64,000 bases of DNA from Clostridiales bacterium (GCA_023663185.1 JAMPHY010000017.1:1-64000); one strand, 5' to 3'; numbered from the stretch's first letter, positions 22,409-32,687 are shown. Numbers and translations are program-made. Notes: generated from the sequence alone by a model not told the origin.

Positions 22409-25063
22409 TTATCCCTTCTTCCACCTGTTCTTCAACATATTCTGCAGCCTATACAATGTATTCAAGGCGTCAATAGGCGTAAGGTTCTGCACGTCAACCT
22501 CGGTAAGTTCCTTTAGCACATCTTCGTCCTTTACCGTATCAAAGAGCGATATCTGCTCTAAATCCACCTCGTCGTATTTTACCGGCTTGGACTTCTCGTT
22601 CTTGATATTGATTTCTATGCTCTGGACTCTTTCGGTAATGTCATTATCGCTTAACTGGTTGACGATTTCCTTTGCCCTGTCGATTACCATATCCGGCACG
22701 CCGGCAAGCTTTGCCACCTGAATGCCGTAGCTTTTATCCGCCCCGCCCTTGATAATCTTACGCAAGAATACGATATCGTCGCCTTTTTCCTTTACGGCGA
22801 TACAGTAATTGTTGACGTTGTCCATCTTGCCTTCAAGCTCTGTCAATTCATGGTAATGAGTGGCAAAAAGGGTTTTCGCCCCTAAAATCTTGCGGTTGCT
22901 TATATGCTCTATCACCGCCCACGCAATGCTTAAGCCGTCAAACGTAGATGTTCCACGCCCTATCTCGTCAAGCACCAACAGGCTGTTAGATGTCGCATTC
23001 CTTAATATATTGGCGACTTCGTTCATTTCCACCATAAAGGTAGACTGTCCGCTGGCAAGGTCATCGGAAGCCCCCACCCTTGTAAAAATCCTATCCACTA
23101 TGCCGATATTCGCTTTAGCGGCGGGGACGAACGAGCCTATCTGCGAAAGCAGTACAATCAAGGCAGTCTGACGCATATATGTAGATTTACCCGCCATATT
23201 GGGGCCTGTTATGACCGCGATACAATGTTTGCCATTATCTAAATATGTATCGTTGGATATGAACATGCCGTTTTGAATCATCTGCTCTACTACGGGGTGT
23301 CTGCCGTCTTTAATATCTATGACGCCCTTCTCATTGAGTGTCGGTCTAACATAGCGGTTGCGCTCCGCCACATATGCGAGCGAAGCAAACACATCAAGCC
23401 TTGCGACCGCCCTTGCCGTCTGCTGTATTCTTTCGATTTGTGCGGCTATTTTTTCCCTAATCTCGCAGAATACGTCATATTCCAACGAAAAGAGCTTATC
23501 CTCGGCATTAAGGATTGTATCTTCCAATTCTTTAAGGCGCGGCGTAGTGTAGCGTTCCGCATTGGCAAGAGTCTGTTTTCTGATATAGTCTTCGGGAACC
23601 AGCGACTTATATGAATTAGTCACTTCAAAATAGTAACCGAAAACCTTATTAAATTTAATGCGCAGGTTTTTAATCCCGGTGCGCTCCCTGTCCTCTTCTT
23701 CAAGCGCCGCCAGCCAGTTCTTTCCGTCCGTTTTAGCATGGCGCAGGGAGTCGATTGTTTCATTGAAGCCGTCTTTTATAATGCCGCCTTCTTTGACGGT
23801 AAGCGGCGGATCGTCGATTATGGCGTCGTCTATCAGGCTGAATAAATCGGCTAAGTCGTCCATATTATCATGAATTTCCCTAAGCAGCCCCGAATTTGTG
23901 TCGTTTAAAACCATCTTTATTGACGGCAGCATTTCAAGCGAATTACGAAATGCTATTAAGTCTCTGGGATTAGCTGACCTGTAGCTGACTTTCCCTAACA
24001 GCCTTTCCAAATCATAGATAGGATTTAAGTATTCCCGTATCTCGTCTCTTAGCATACTGTTATTACAAAGTTCCTCCACAGTATCCAGACGCTTTTCAAT
24101 TTCTTCTTTATCAATCAACGGCTGTTCTATGTATTTACGCAGCAGTCTGCCGCCCATCGCAGTTTTGGTCTTATCAAGTACGCCTAAGAGCGAACCTTTT
24201 TTCTGCTTTTCGCGCAAGGTCTCAAGCAGCTCCAGATTTCTCCTCGTAGCTGAGTCTAAAAGCATGTATTTATTAGTCAGATACGGATACAGATGTGTAA
24301 AATGCTCCAAAGAAGTCATCTGTGTATCCTGTAAATACTGCATGAGCGCGCCCGCAGCAATAAGCCCGATGGGAAAATCTTCGATTCCAAGCCCTGTAAG
24401 CGTATTTACATGGAAATGCTTAAGCAGGCATTTACGGCAGGTATCCTCGTCAAAATAATGCGTATCCAAAGAATAGACCATCATTCCGATACGGTTCTTC
24501 ATTTCCTCAATATTCATGCCGCTGACAAGAAAAGCCTCATTACAGATAATCTCCGATGGCTCATACTTATTTATTTCGTCCTGCAGCTTCCGCAAGTCGT
24601 CAACTTCCGTCAGGTAATAGTCGCCCGTGGTGACGTCGGCAACAGAAATTCCTGTCTTTTCAGGGAAATAGGAAATACATAGAATATAATTGTTTTTAGA
24701 ACCGTCTAATTCCTGAATATATAGATTGGTTCCGGGAGTTACGATTCGCGTAACCTCGCGCTTTACCAGTCCTTTCGCGAGTTTCGGGTCTTCTACCTGT
24801 TCGCATATGGCGACCTTATAGCCCTTTGATACCAGCTTATTCAAGTATCCGTCCACGGCGTGATAAGGAATCCCGCACATGGGCGCCCTTTCGTCTAACC
24901 CACAGCTTTTTCCGGTCAGCGTGATTTCCAACTCCCTAGAAGCAGTCTGCGCGTCCTCAAAAAACATTTCATAAAAGTCTCCCAGACGATAAAAAAGAAT
25001 ACAATCGGGGTATTCCTTTTTCGTCTCTAAATATTTCTGCATCATGGGAGTAAGTTCTGACAT
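22409..25063 (-). CDS. mutS: DNA mismatch repair protein MutS
   Basis: About 884 residues from the ATG at 25063; an ATG 12 bases earlier is possible, and neither has a strong ribosome-binding site. Mismatch-reading motif GDFYEMF near the N-terminus, connector and clamp domains, then the ABC-type ATPase with GPNMAGKSTYMRQ, DEIGRGTSTFDG and the ATHYHEL switch. It recognises mismatches and loads MutL. In the order miaB-mutS-mutL-miaA. Confidence 0.97.
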   Translation of the reverse strand: MSELTPMMQKYLETKKEYPDCILFYRLGDFYEMFFEDAQTASRELEITLTGKSCGLDERAPMCGIPYHAVDGYLNKLVSKGYKVAICEQVEDPKLAKGLVKREVTRIVTPGTNLYIQELDGSKNNYILCISYFPEKTGISVADVTTGDYYLTEVDDLRKLQDEINKYEPSEIICNEAFLVSGMNIEEMKNRIGMMVYSLDTHYFDEDTCRKCLLKHFHVNTLTGLGIEDFPIGLIAAGALMQYLQDTQMTSLEHFTHLYPYLTNKYMLLDSATRRNLELLETLREKQKKGSLLGVLDKTKTAMGGRLLRKYIEQPLIDKEEIEKRLDTVEELCNNSMLRDEIREYLNPIYDLERLLGKVSYRSANPRDLIAFRNSLEMLPSIKMVLNDTNSGLLREIHDNMDDLADLFSLIDDAIIDDPPLTVKEGGIIKDGFNETIDSLRHAKTDGKNWLAALEEEDRERTGIKNLRIKFNKVFGYYFEVTNSYKSLVPEDYIRKQTLANAERYTTPRLKELEDTILNAEDKLFSLEYDVFCEIREKIAAQIERIQQTARAVARLDVFASLAYVAERNRYVRPTLNEKGVIDIKDGRHPVVEQMIQNGMFISNDTYLDNGKHCIAVITGPNMAGKSTYMRQTALIVLLSQIGSFVPAAKANIGIVDRIFTRVGASDDLASGQSTFMVEMNEVANILRNATSNSLLVLDEIGRGTSTFDGLSIAWAVIEHISNRKILGAKTLFATHYHELTELEGKMDNVNNYCIAVKEKGDDIVFLRKIIKGGADKSYGIQVAKLAGVPDMVIDRAKEIVNQLSDNDITERVQSIEINIKNEKSKPVKYDEVDLEQISLFDTVKDEDVLKELTEVDVQNLTPIDALNTLYRLQNMLKNRWKKG

Positions 25064-25157
25064 GATATTTACCATCTTTCTGTATTTTCGTATTACTAAA
25101 TTAATCTATTTCATAATTTTCTTATAACTTTATAATTGGCATATTAAATTATTCAGC

Positions 25158-26624
25158 TTATTCTACAATATGCCCGATATAATAAAAACCGTGGCATTCG
25201 TCCAATGAAACATTGACAAGCTTTCCTATGTATGAAGCGTCTGCCGGAAAATGAACCAGCATATTATTGGAAAGCCGCCCTGTTATGAGCGAAGAATCAT
25301 GCTCGTTTACCTCTTCAGCAAGCGCTTCCATGACCTTGCCTTTAAGCAAAAGAGTCCTCTCCTTTGCGGTCTCCTGCACCACTTTAAGCAGCTTATCAAA
25401 ATTTGCCTTCACTGTCTGTTCGGGAACCTGATTTTCCATTGCCGCAGCCTTAGTTCCGGTTCTTTTAGAATAAACAAACGTAAAAGCATTGTCAAAGCCC
25501 GCCTTTTTCACTACGTCTATGGTTTCCTCAACATCTTCTGTAGTTTCTCCGGGAAAACCAACAATAATGTCTGTTGTTATCGCAATATCCGGCATAGCCG
25601 CCTTGATTTTCTCAACGAGTGTCAAATACTGCGCCTTCGTATATCTTCTGTTCATAGCCTGCAAAATACGGTCTGAGCCTGATTGCAGCGGCAGGTGCAG
25701 ATGGCGGCAGATTTTCTTAGAAGCCTGCATTACCGCTATCAGTTCGTCCGACAAATCTTTAGGGTGGGAAGTCATAAACCTGATTCTTTTTATTCCGTCT
25801 ATCTGCTCTACTCTCTGTAACAACTTAGCAAAAGTAATCGGTTCTTTTAAATTCTTGCCATAGGAATTGACATTCTGCCCAAGCAGCATGATTTCCACTA
25901 CGCCCTCAGCCGCTAAACGCTCAATCTCGGCAATGATATCATCGGGCTCTCTACTGCGCTCCCTGCCCCTTACATAAGGCACGATACAATAACTGCAGAA
26001 ATTATTGCAGCCAAACATAATATTAATCCCCGATTTGTAAGGATACTTTCTGCTGACGGGAAGCTCCTCGACAATCTGCTCGGTCTCCTGCCAGATATCT
26101 ATAATCGTTGTGTCATTTTCAATCATCGTATAGAACAGCTCAGCGAATTTAAAAATATTATGGGTGCCGAAAATCAAATCCACAAAACGATAGCTTTTGC
26201 TAATCTTATCAATTACGGACTGCTCCTGCATCATGCAGCCGCATAACGCAATCTTAAGATGGGGATTTTTCTTTTTCATGCTGCCAAGATAGCCAAGCCT
26301 GCCATAAACTCTCTGGTTGGCGTTATCCCTGACCGTACAGGTATTATATATAATGAAATCCGCCTCTTCTTCCGTCTGCGCTGTTTCATAACCGATACGC
26401 TCTAAGATACCGGCAAGCTTCTCAGAGTCCCTTGCGTTCATCTGACAGCCAAAGGTCTGAGTGAACGAAGACGGACGGCGTCCATTTTGAATAATAAATT
26501 CCTCCACCCATTTTTGACACTTCGCTATATAGTAATACTGGCGCTCAGGTTCTTGTATGGGTGGTTCTTCTGTGGGCGGTCGTGAATTTAAATCTATGTT
26601 ATTTAAATCAATTTCATTATACAT
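25158..26624 (-). CDS. miaB: tRNA-2-methylthio-N6-dimethylallyladenosine synthase MiaB
   Basis: 488 residues. A roughly 50-residue proline/acid-rich N-terminal extension is typical of Firmicute MiaB. The UPF0004 domain holds three cysteines (TFGCQMN, NTCTVR, LCGCM). The radical-SAM cluster is CNNFCSYC and is followed by VPYVRGRERSR. A C-terminal TRAM domain closes it. It adds a methylthio group to the A37 modified by MiaA, encoded three genes downstream. Confidence 0.96.
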   Translation of the reverse strand: MYNEIDLNNIDLNSRPPTEEPPIQEPERQYYYIAKCQKWVEEFIIQNGRRPSSFTQTFGCQMNARDSEKLAGILERIGYETAQTEEEADFIIYNTCTVRDNANQRVYGRLGYLGSMKKKNPHLKIALCGCMMQEQSVIDKISKSYRFVDLIFGTHNIFKFAELFYTMIENDTTIIDIWQETEQIVEELPVSRKYPYKSGINIMFGCNNFCSYCIVPYVRGRERSREPDDIIAEIERLAAEGVVEIMLLGQNVNSYGKNLKEPITFAKLLQRVEQIDGIKRIRFMTSHPKDLSDELIAVMQASKKICRHLHLPLQSGSDRILQAMNRRYTKAQYLTLVEKIKAAMPDIAITTDIIVGFPGETTEDVEETIDVVKKAGFDNAFTFVYSKRTGTKAAAMENQVPEQTVKANFDKLLKVVQETAKERTLLLKGKVMEALAEEVNEHDSSLITGRLSNNMLVHFPADASYIGKLVNVSLDECHGFYYIGHIVE

Positions 26625-26654
26625 TTCTCTTGACTTTTTTCCCTTCTATCAGCA

Positions 26655-26735
26655 TATAATATAGGAAAAGAAGCGGGTTTTTTACCGTACAGCTACAGCT
26701 TATAGCTCAAGCGGGGTGCTCGTTTCTTTTTATCT
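26655..26735. other. Structured intergenic segment
   Basis: Between the DUF362 stop and miaB. GAAAAGAAGCG is mirrored by CGTTTCTTTT (one mismatch) about 65 bases away. AAGCGGG occurs twice in direct orientation, and AGCTACAGCTTATAGCT is a nested palindrome. It may be a terminator of the DUF362 transcript or a small structured RNA; I cannot match it to a known family. Confidence 0.4.
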
Positions 26736-26746
26736 TGTATGAATGG

Positions 26747-27631
26747 TTAATCCATACTGATTAATTCATATTCTTTCGTCCCGTATCCAAGTTCAGCAGC
26801 CGCCTCAATCGTATGCGTGCCGTTGCGTGACTCGACTCTCTCTAAGAAATGGTCGCGTCCGGGATCATCAGACTTATATATCAAATCTATACACGCTTTA
26901 TCCAACGCAACCGGATCTAATGATGAAAGAATACCTATATCCGCCATACACGGATCCTCCGCCACCTCACAGCAGTCGCAGTCTACCGACAGATTGCACA
27001 CCATATTGACAAAGGCGGTATTTCCTTTGAAGTATTCCATAACGCTGCCCGCCGATTCCGCCATAGCTTCGCAAAAAGCGTTCTGCTCTGCGGTATGCTC
27101 CCATACAATACTCTGGTCATCGGTATATCCTGCCGAATGAATCCAAGATTTACCCCTGCTGGAAGCGCAGCCTATCGAGAGCTGTTTCAACGCACCGCCG
27201 TATCCTCCCATCGGGTGTCCTTTAAAATGCGATAACACAAGCATGGAATCATAGTTTGCAATGTCTTTTCCTACATAATTCTCTTTAATCACTTTTCCAT
27301 TGGGAATAGGAAGTGTAAGGTCCGGACCTTCGGCGTCCATCAGGTCTACCTCAAAATATTTTGCCCAGCCGTGTTCTTTAATCAGCTTCATATGCTTATT
27401 GGTAGAATTTCTAGCTCCGTCGTATGCGGTATTGCATTCTACTACCGTACCGTCTACAGCTTCTATCATCGGACGCAAAAACTCCGGACGCAGATAGTTC
27501 TGATTTCCTTTTTCTCCGGAATGTACTTTCACAGCTACCTTGCCCGGAAGCTCCTTATTCAGCACCTTGTACATCTCGATAACTGCCTCTGGCGTTATTT
27601 TCTTAGTAAAATAGACTTTCGCTTTCTCCAT
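26747..27631 (-). CDS. DUF362 domain protein
   Basis: 294 residues from the ATG at 27631 (AGGAAGG about 10 bases upstream; the in-frame TTG at 27640 is too close to that site). DUF362 features: VAVKVHSGEKGNQNYLRPEFL, LSHFKGHPMGGYGGALKQLSIG and a cysteine cluster CDCCEVAEDPC. No C-terminal 2x[4Fe-4S] ferredoxin is present, unlike longer relatives. Reaction unknown; the cysteines suggest metal or cluster binding. Confidence 0.85.
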   Translation of the reverse strand: MEKAKVYFTKKITPEAVIEMYKVLNKELPGKVAVKVHSGEKGNQNYLRPEFLRPMIEAVDGTVVECNTAYDGARNSTNKHMKLIKEHGWAKYFEVDLMDAEGPDLTLPIPNGKVIKENYVGKDIANYDSMLVLSHFKGHPMGGYGGALKQLSIGCASSRGKSWIHSAGYTDDQSIVWEHTAEQNAFCEAMAESAGSVMEYFKGNTAFVNMVCNLSVDCDCCEVAEDPCMADIGILSSLDPVALDKACIDLIYKSDDPGRDHFLERVESRNGTHTIEAAAELGYGTKEYELISMD

Positions 27632-27720
27632 ACCTCTCAATCCTTCCTTTAATCATTTTTATAATTTCTTTTATAACTCATCTTAATAACTTCTTTTATA
27701 ACTCATCTTTATAATTTATT

Positions 27721-28587
27721 TTACAATTTTATCTTCTTGCAGCATGCAACCGCCAATGCACCGGGACCGATATGACAGGATACGCTTAAGGAAAGCGGGT
27801 CCATATGAATTTCAAAGCCGGGGAACGCCTCCTGCACCTCGCTCTTAAACTTGTTAGCGGCGTCCAAATCATAAGTATAAGCCATTTGCAGCCATATATT
27901 GTCAGGAGTTGCGCCGCCGAAACGATTGTTCATGTCGTTTTTGATAGCGTTAATCATTATGGTTTTACCCTGTGACGTGGTACGCGCCTTAGCAAAAGCG
28001 TCAAGCTTCTCGCCTTGAATCTGTAAAACTGGCTTAAGCTTAAGCAATGTACCAAGCGCCGCTGCTGCGGGAGTTATGCGCCCGCCTTTTTTAAGATAAT
28101 AAAGCGTATCCAGCATAATATAAATACTGGAATTGAACTTATCCTTTTCCAAAAAATCTTTAATTTCCGCCGCGCTCATGCCTTTGTCAACAAGTGCAAG
28201 CGCATCCAGCGCCGACTGTCTTTGCGTAATTGATATACGCTGGTTATTGACTACTTGAACCTTGCCCCCATAATCTTCGGCAAGCATTATTGCGCTCTGG
28301 CATGAACCGCTAAGCCCGCTGGACATTGGAATATGCACTATTTCATCATATTCTTTTAGAAGCTCGTCCCACAAATTCATTACAGATTCGGGCGTCGGCT
28401 GACTTGTCACCACATTTGCGCCCGTGGCAAGCTTTTCATAAAAAGCCTCCTGAGTCAGTGTAATATCCTCATAGAATGTCTCGTCATTAATCATAAACGG
28501 CATAGGCAGAACCGAAATTCCCATTTCTTTTGCCTGCGCCTGTGTAATTCCGCTGTTACTGTCAGTAACGATTGCAACTTTAGCCAT
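27721..28587 (-). CDS. DegV family fatty-acid-binding protein
   Basis: 288 residues. The N-terminal TDSNSGIT and SSGLSGSCQSA motifs line the lipid pocket. GGRITPAAAALGTLLKLKPVL and the C-terminal HIGPGALAV complete the family pattern. DegV/FakB proteins present fatty acids to the FakA kinase; a FakA-like YloV gene lies 2.4 kb upstream in the same direction, so the two may cooperate. Confidence 0.93.
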   Translation of the reverse strand: MAKVAIVTDSNSGITQAQAKEMGISVLPMPFMINDETFYEDITLTQEAFYEKLATGANVVTSQPTPESVMNLWDELLKEYDEIVHIPMSSGLSGSCQSAIMLAEDYGGKVQVVNNQRISITQRQSALDALALVDKGMSAAEIKDFLEKDKFNSSIYIMLDTLYYLKKGGRITPAAAALGTLLKLKPVLQIQGEKLDAFAKARTTSQGKTIMINAIKNDMNNRFGGATPDNIWLQMAYTYDLDAANKFKSEVQEAFPGFEIHMDPLSLSVSCHIGPGALAVACCKKIKL

Positions 28588-28665
28588 AACTTAATGTCCC
28601 CCTTTATAGTAACTCATCTGTAACTGTGAAAGTTCTGCACAATTATACTCATTTTAAGTTTACGT

Positions 28666-30708
28666 TTAAATACTCCTAAAGTCAACAGCATTTTCCGTCG
28701 ATTTTTCTATAACCTCGCGCAGTCTGCAATTTTCTTGACTTGATAAGTCAATATCGTTTTTCAGTATTTCCTCAGCCTCATCGCTCGCCTGCTGTAATAG
28801 CGAAGCGTCCGTGAATACGTCCCCTAAGCGAAATTCCATATTCCCGCTCTGTCTGATACCGAATAAGTCCCCCGGTCCGCGCAGCTTTAAATCCTGACTC
28901 GATATATAAAATCCGTCGTTAGACTGGTTTAAAATCTTTAGCCGCTCCATAGTTTCTTTATTTTCAGCCGCACTTATAAAGATACAATAGGACTGGCATT
29001 CGCCTCTTCCTACCCGTCCGCGAAGCTGGTGAAGCTGAGCAAGCCCGAACCGTTCCGCGTTTTCCACCATCATCACGGTGGCATTAGGCACATTTATCCC
29101 GACTTCTATTACCGTCGTGGATACCAGTACATCAATATGACGGGCTTCAAACTCCTCCATAATCCTGTTTTTCTCGGCAGGCTTCATCTTTCCATGCAGC
29201 GCCGCAACCTGTATGGACGGCGGAAGGATTGACTTAAGCTTCGCCGTATATGATACGACGTTTTCAAGTTCGTCCATCTCCCCTTCTTCAACCATCGGAC
29301 AGATAACATATGCCTGTCTGCCTGCGTTGACTTCTTTTTCGATAAAACGGTAGGCGGTTTCACGATAAGACGTACCCACCACGCAGTTTTTAATCGGCAG
29401 CCTATTAGCAGGAAGCTCGTCCAGTACGGAAATATGAAGGTCGCCGTAGAGGATAATCGCAAGCGTTCTTGGAATCGGCGTAGCGCTCATAACAAGTACA
29501 TGCACGGATTCGCCTTTCTGCGCCAGCGATTCGCGCTGTCTGACTCCGAAACGGTGCTGTTCGTCGGTAATGACAAGCGCAAGTTTATGATAATTGACTT
29601 TTTCTTGTATCAGCGCATGGGTGCCGATAATAATATCGGCGCTGCCGTCTTCTATCTGTGAATAGATTATCTTTCTGTCCTTAGCCGGCGTAGAGCCTGT
29701 AAGCAGTACCGGATTAATATTTAATCTATACTGCGTCTTTAATTTCTGTAAAGCTTCAAAATGCTGTCTTGCCAATACCTCAGTCGGAGCCATCATTGCA
29801 CCTTGAGCGCCGTTAGCGCTGCACATAATGAGGGATAAAAAGGCAAGAATCGTCTTACCTGAGCCAACGTCCCCCTGAATCAGCCTGTTCATCACTAAAT
29901 CACCGCATAAATCCGCTTTAATCTCAGACCAGACCTTAATCTGCGCCTTAGTAAGCCTATATGGAAGCGCCTCTATAAGCCTTTCTGCCGCGGCAGTCTC
30001 TATCATTTTATATACATTCGGCAGCGCGTTGTTCTCCGTTTTCATTCTGCGAAGCATTAATATAAAAAGGAAAAATTCATCGAAAACAAGCCTTTTTCTT
30101 GCCTGAATAAGTTCGTTTCTATCCGTGGGAAAATGTATCTGGTACACGGCGTCTTTACGCGCCATAAAATGATATTTCCGGATAATATCAGGGGGAAGAA
30201 AGTCGTCGATTTCCTGAATTGCAAACGCCTGCTTTACCGCTTTGGTGACAGCCTGATTGCTTAAACCTTTAGTCAGCATATAAATAGGCATGAGCTTCCC
30301 CTCAAGCTTCTCATATTCAGCCGGCTTATATACTTTTGCCTGCTCCATAATAAGCCTGTCGCCTTTTTTCTGTAAGTTGCCGCGAAATACATAGAAAGCG
30401 CCTTTTTTTAAGGTGTTTTTAAGATATGGCATATTAAAATATGTCATCTGCACCATGCCCGATGCGTCCTGAACAGTGAAATTAAGTATATTAAGATTTC
30501 TCACATGTCTTGAAGCCATATTGCCCGTTATTATCGCACGTATAGCCACCCGCTCTCCCACAGCCGCTTCCGCAATCATTACAGGCAGTTCAAACTTGTC
30601 ATAATCCCGCGGATAATAATAGAGCAGTTCTTCAGCCTTGCCTATGCCTAACTTTCCAAACAACTTTGCAGTTTTATCCCCTATTCCTTTCAATGCAGTA
30701 ATATCCAT
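28666..30708 (-). CDS. recG: ATP-dependent DNA helicase RecG
   Basis: 680 residues. An N-terminal wedge/OB domain precedes the helicase core, with Walker A GDVGSGKT, DEQH box, MSATPIPRT, and LHQLRGRVGRG in motif VI. RecG regresses stalled forks and processes branched DNA. The long palindromic repeat lies between yloV and recG; recG starts about 100 bp after that repeat. Confidence 0.97.
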   Translation of the reverse strand: MDITALKGIGDKTAKLFGKLGIGKAEELLYYYPRDYDKFELPVMIAEAAVGERVAIRAIITGNMASRHVRNLNILNFTVQDASGMVQMTYFNMPYLKNTLKKGAFYVFRGNLQKKGDRLIMEQAKVYKPAEYEKLEGKLMPIYMLTKGLSNQAVTKAVKQAFAIQEIDDFLPPDIIRKYHFMARKDAVYQIHFPTDRNELIQARKRLVFDEFFLFILMLRRMKTENNALPNVYKMIETAAAERLIEALPYRLTKAQIKVWSEIKADLCGDLVMNRLIQGDVGSGKTILAFLSLIMCSANGAQGAMMAPTEVLARQHFEALQKLKTQYRLNINPVLLTGSTPAKDRKIIYSQIEDGSADIIIGTHALIQEKVNYHKLALVITDEQHRFGVRQRESLAQKGESVHVLVMSATPIPRTLAIILYGDLHISVLDELPANRLPIKNCVVGTSYRETAYRFIEKEVNAGRQAYVICPMVEEGEMDELENVVSYTAKLKSILPPSIQVAALHGKMKPAEKNRIMEEFEARHIDVLVSTTVIEVGINVPNATVMMVENAERFGLAQLHQLRGRVGRGECQSYCIFISAAENKETMERLKILNQSNDGFYISSQDLKLRGPGDLFGIRQSGNMEFRLGDVFTDASLLQQASDEAEEILKNDIDLSSQENCRLREVIEKSTENAVDFRSI

Positions 30709-30808
30709 TCTATGATAATTCCTCTCTTAAAAAAATCCCCCGACCACACAATAATATAATCATGCGTTCGAGGAATAATCCAGATATTTCGTCACTATTT
30801 CACAGCAT

Positions 30809-30957
30809 TCGGGCGACATGAACTCATATGCTTCCTCTTGAGGTCCTTGTAAAACGCCGGTACTTAGCGAGGTATTTTCGAGCTTAGTACCGCTGCGATT
30901 TTACACGGAGCGAGAGCGTGCCTCAAGTGGAATCATATGAGTTCATGCCGCCTTCAA
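30809..30957. repeat. Palindromic intergenic repeat, copy 2
   Basis: About 148 bp, 24 bp after the yloV stop codon. The terminal arms are a perfect match (CATGAACTCATATG with CATATGAGTTCATG). The core pairs GTAAAACGC with GCGATTTTAC, where copy 1 has GGAAAACGC with GCGATTTTCC. The element is non-coding, lies between two genes of the same direction, and would form a long hairpin in the transcript. Confidence 0.85.
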
Positions 30958-30980
30958 GCACGTATATCTATTACGTCCTT

Positions 30981-32687
30981 TTATTCGACCGACACAATAT
31001 AATAATAAATAGGCTGTCCGCCGTTTTGCAATTCGATATCGCAGCTTCCGTATTTTTTCTCTACTTCGTCGCGAAGCGCGTTCGCATCGTCCTCCGTGAT
31101 ATCTTCACCATAATAGATACTTATAAGCTCCATATCGTCGGACATCATTTCGTCTATCATGCTTAACGCCACCATTGAAATAGAACTGCCGACAGAGAGG
31201 ATTCCCTTATCTCCGATACCCATGAAATCTCCCTGCTTAATCTCTTTATCCTCGATGGTGGTATCCCGCACCGCATAAGTCACCTGACCTGTATGCACGC
31301 TCTTAATCTCCTCCATCATAGTTTCGGTATTCTCTTCTACCGATAAATCCGGCACATAATTGATAATCGCCGTAATACCCTGCGGCACAGTCTTAGTCGG
31401 AATAACGATAATATTCTTATTCTTCTCCAATTCCTGCGCCTGATTAGCCGCTAATATGATGTTTTTATTGTTAGGCAGAATAAAGATATTGTCGGCGTTT
31501 ACCTTTTCAATGGCGTTCAGCATATCTTCCGTACTCGGATTCATCGTCTGACCGCCCTCGATAATATAATCGACTCCAAGCGTCTTAAATATTTCATTTA
31601 TTCCCTCGCCAACAGAAACCGCAATAAATCCAGTCTCCTTCTTGGGTGCAGGCGCGCTTTGCTCCTCCTGCTTCTGCTCTATAGGCGTCGCCGTTCCCTC
31701 TTTATCCTGCGACATCTTAAAGAGCTTCTCCTGATGCTCTAACCGCATATTATCAATCTTCATATTGGAAAGTGCGCCGTACTTCAATGCCTTCTGGATA
31801 GCTAATCCCGGATCATTGGTATGTACGTGTACCTTTACCAAATCATCATCAGCCACTAACACTATCGAATCGCCTATTGATTCAAGATATTCCTTGAAAT
31901 CCATCTCCATTTTGATATTGAAGACCTTATTTAACATTATGATAAATTCCGTACAATATCCGAATTTGATATCAGCGCCCGCCTGCGAGTCATAGTTGCC
32001 CGCCTGTGATTTCTTCGCATGGGCTGCGGCGTCTTCCGAGATGGAAAAGTCTATCTCCTTGCCAAGATATGCGTCATATGCGCCTTTTAATACCTGCATA
32101 AGTCCTTGACCGCCTGAGTCAACAACCCCTGCCTGCTTTAATACCGGTAATAATTCCGGAGTATTGCTTAAAACCTCGTCAGAATATTGTATTATCTGAT
32201 TTAAAAATTCCGCCATATCCTCAAGCCCTGAATCAGCAAGCTCTCTCGCCTTCTTCGCGCCACCCTTAGCCACTGTTAAAATAGTTCCTTCTTTCGGCTT
32301 CATAACGGCTTTATATGCGGTCTCGACTGCCTTTTCACTAGCCTCTGCAAGAATCGGAATCGTAATTTCTTCATAGTTCTTTACTACCTTAGTAAATCCC
32401 CTGAAAAGCTGTGACAGTATAACGCCGGAGTTTCCTCTTGCGCCTCTTAGCGAACCCGAAGAGATTGCCTTGCATAAAGACGCCATATCTATAGCGCCCA
32501 TATTATTAAGCGCCGATACGTCTTTTGCCGCGGACATTATTGTTAGTGTCATATTGGTACCCGTATCACCGTCCGGCACCGGAAACACATTCAGTTCGTT
32601 AATCCATTCTTTTTTGCTTTCAAGATTCTTTGCCCCTGTTAAGAACATTTTGGCAAGCATCTTAGCATCAATTATATTTGAAGCCAC
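30981..32687 (-). CDS. yloV: DAK2-domain protein YloV (FakA-like fatty acid kinase)
   Basis: 568 residues from a GTG start at 32687, chosen because GGGAGG lies 7 bases upstream and the earlier ATG at 32726 is inside the preceding gene. An N-terminal DAK2 kinase domain with NVFPVPDGDTGTNM and GARGNSGVILSQLFRG is followed by a middle/C-terminal DegV-like (FakA-C) part. With DegV/FakB it phosphorylates exogenous fatty acids. It lies directly after yloU, as in Bacillus. Confidence 0.93.
   Translation of the reverse strand: MASNIIDAKMLAKMFLTGAKNLESKKEWINELNVFPVPDGDTGTNMTLTIMSAAKDVSALNNMGAIDMASLCKAISSGSLRGARGNSGVILSQLFRGFTKVVKNYEEITIPILAEASEKAVETAYKAVMKPKEGTILTVAKGGAKKARELADSGLEDMAEFLNQIIQYSDEVLSNTPELLPVLKQAGVVDSGGQGLMQVLKGAYDAYLGKEIDFSISEDAAAHAKKSQAGNYDSQAGADIKFGYCTEFIIMLNKVFNIKMEMDFKEYLESIGDSIVLVADDDLVKVHVHTNDPGLAIQKALKYGALSNMKIDNMRLEHQEKLFKMSQDKEGTATPIEQKQEEQSAPAPKKETGFIAVSVGEGINEIFKTLGVDYIIEGGQTMNPSTEDMLNAIEKVNADNIFILPNNKNIILAANQAQELEKNKNIIVIPTKTVPQGITAIINYVPDLSVEENTETMMEEIKSVHTGQVTYAVRDTTIEDKEIKQGDFMGIGDKGILSVGSSISMVALSMIDEMMSDDMELISIYYGEDITEDDANALRDEVEKKYGSCDIELQNGGQPIYYYIVSVE

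Noticed and set aside
22356..22721. Plus-strand open frame starting MPQVKSYEFM and its relative at 30918
   Set aside because: The shared first residues come from the palindromic repeat, and the rest is antisense to mutS or yloV. Not genes.
27655..27720. Short tandem repeat (TTCTTTTATAACTCATCTT twice) downstream of degV start region
   Set aside because: Two copies in AT-rich intergenic DNA between DUF362 and degV; too short and simple to interpret.
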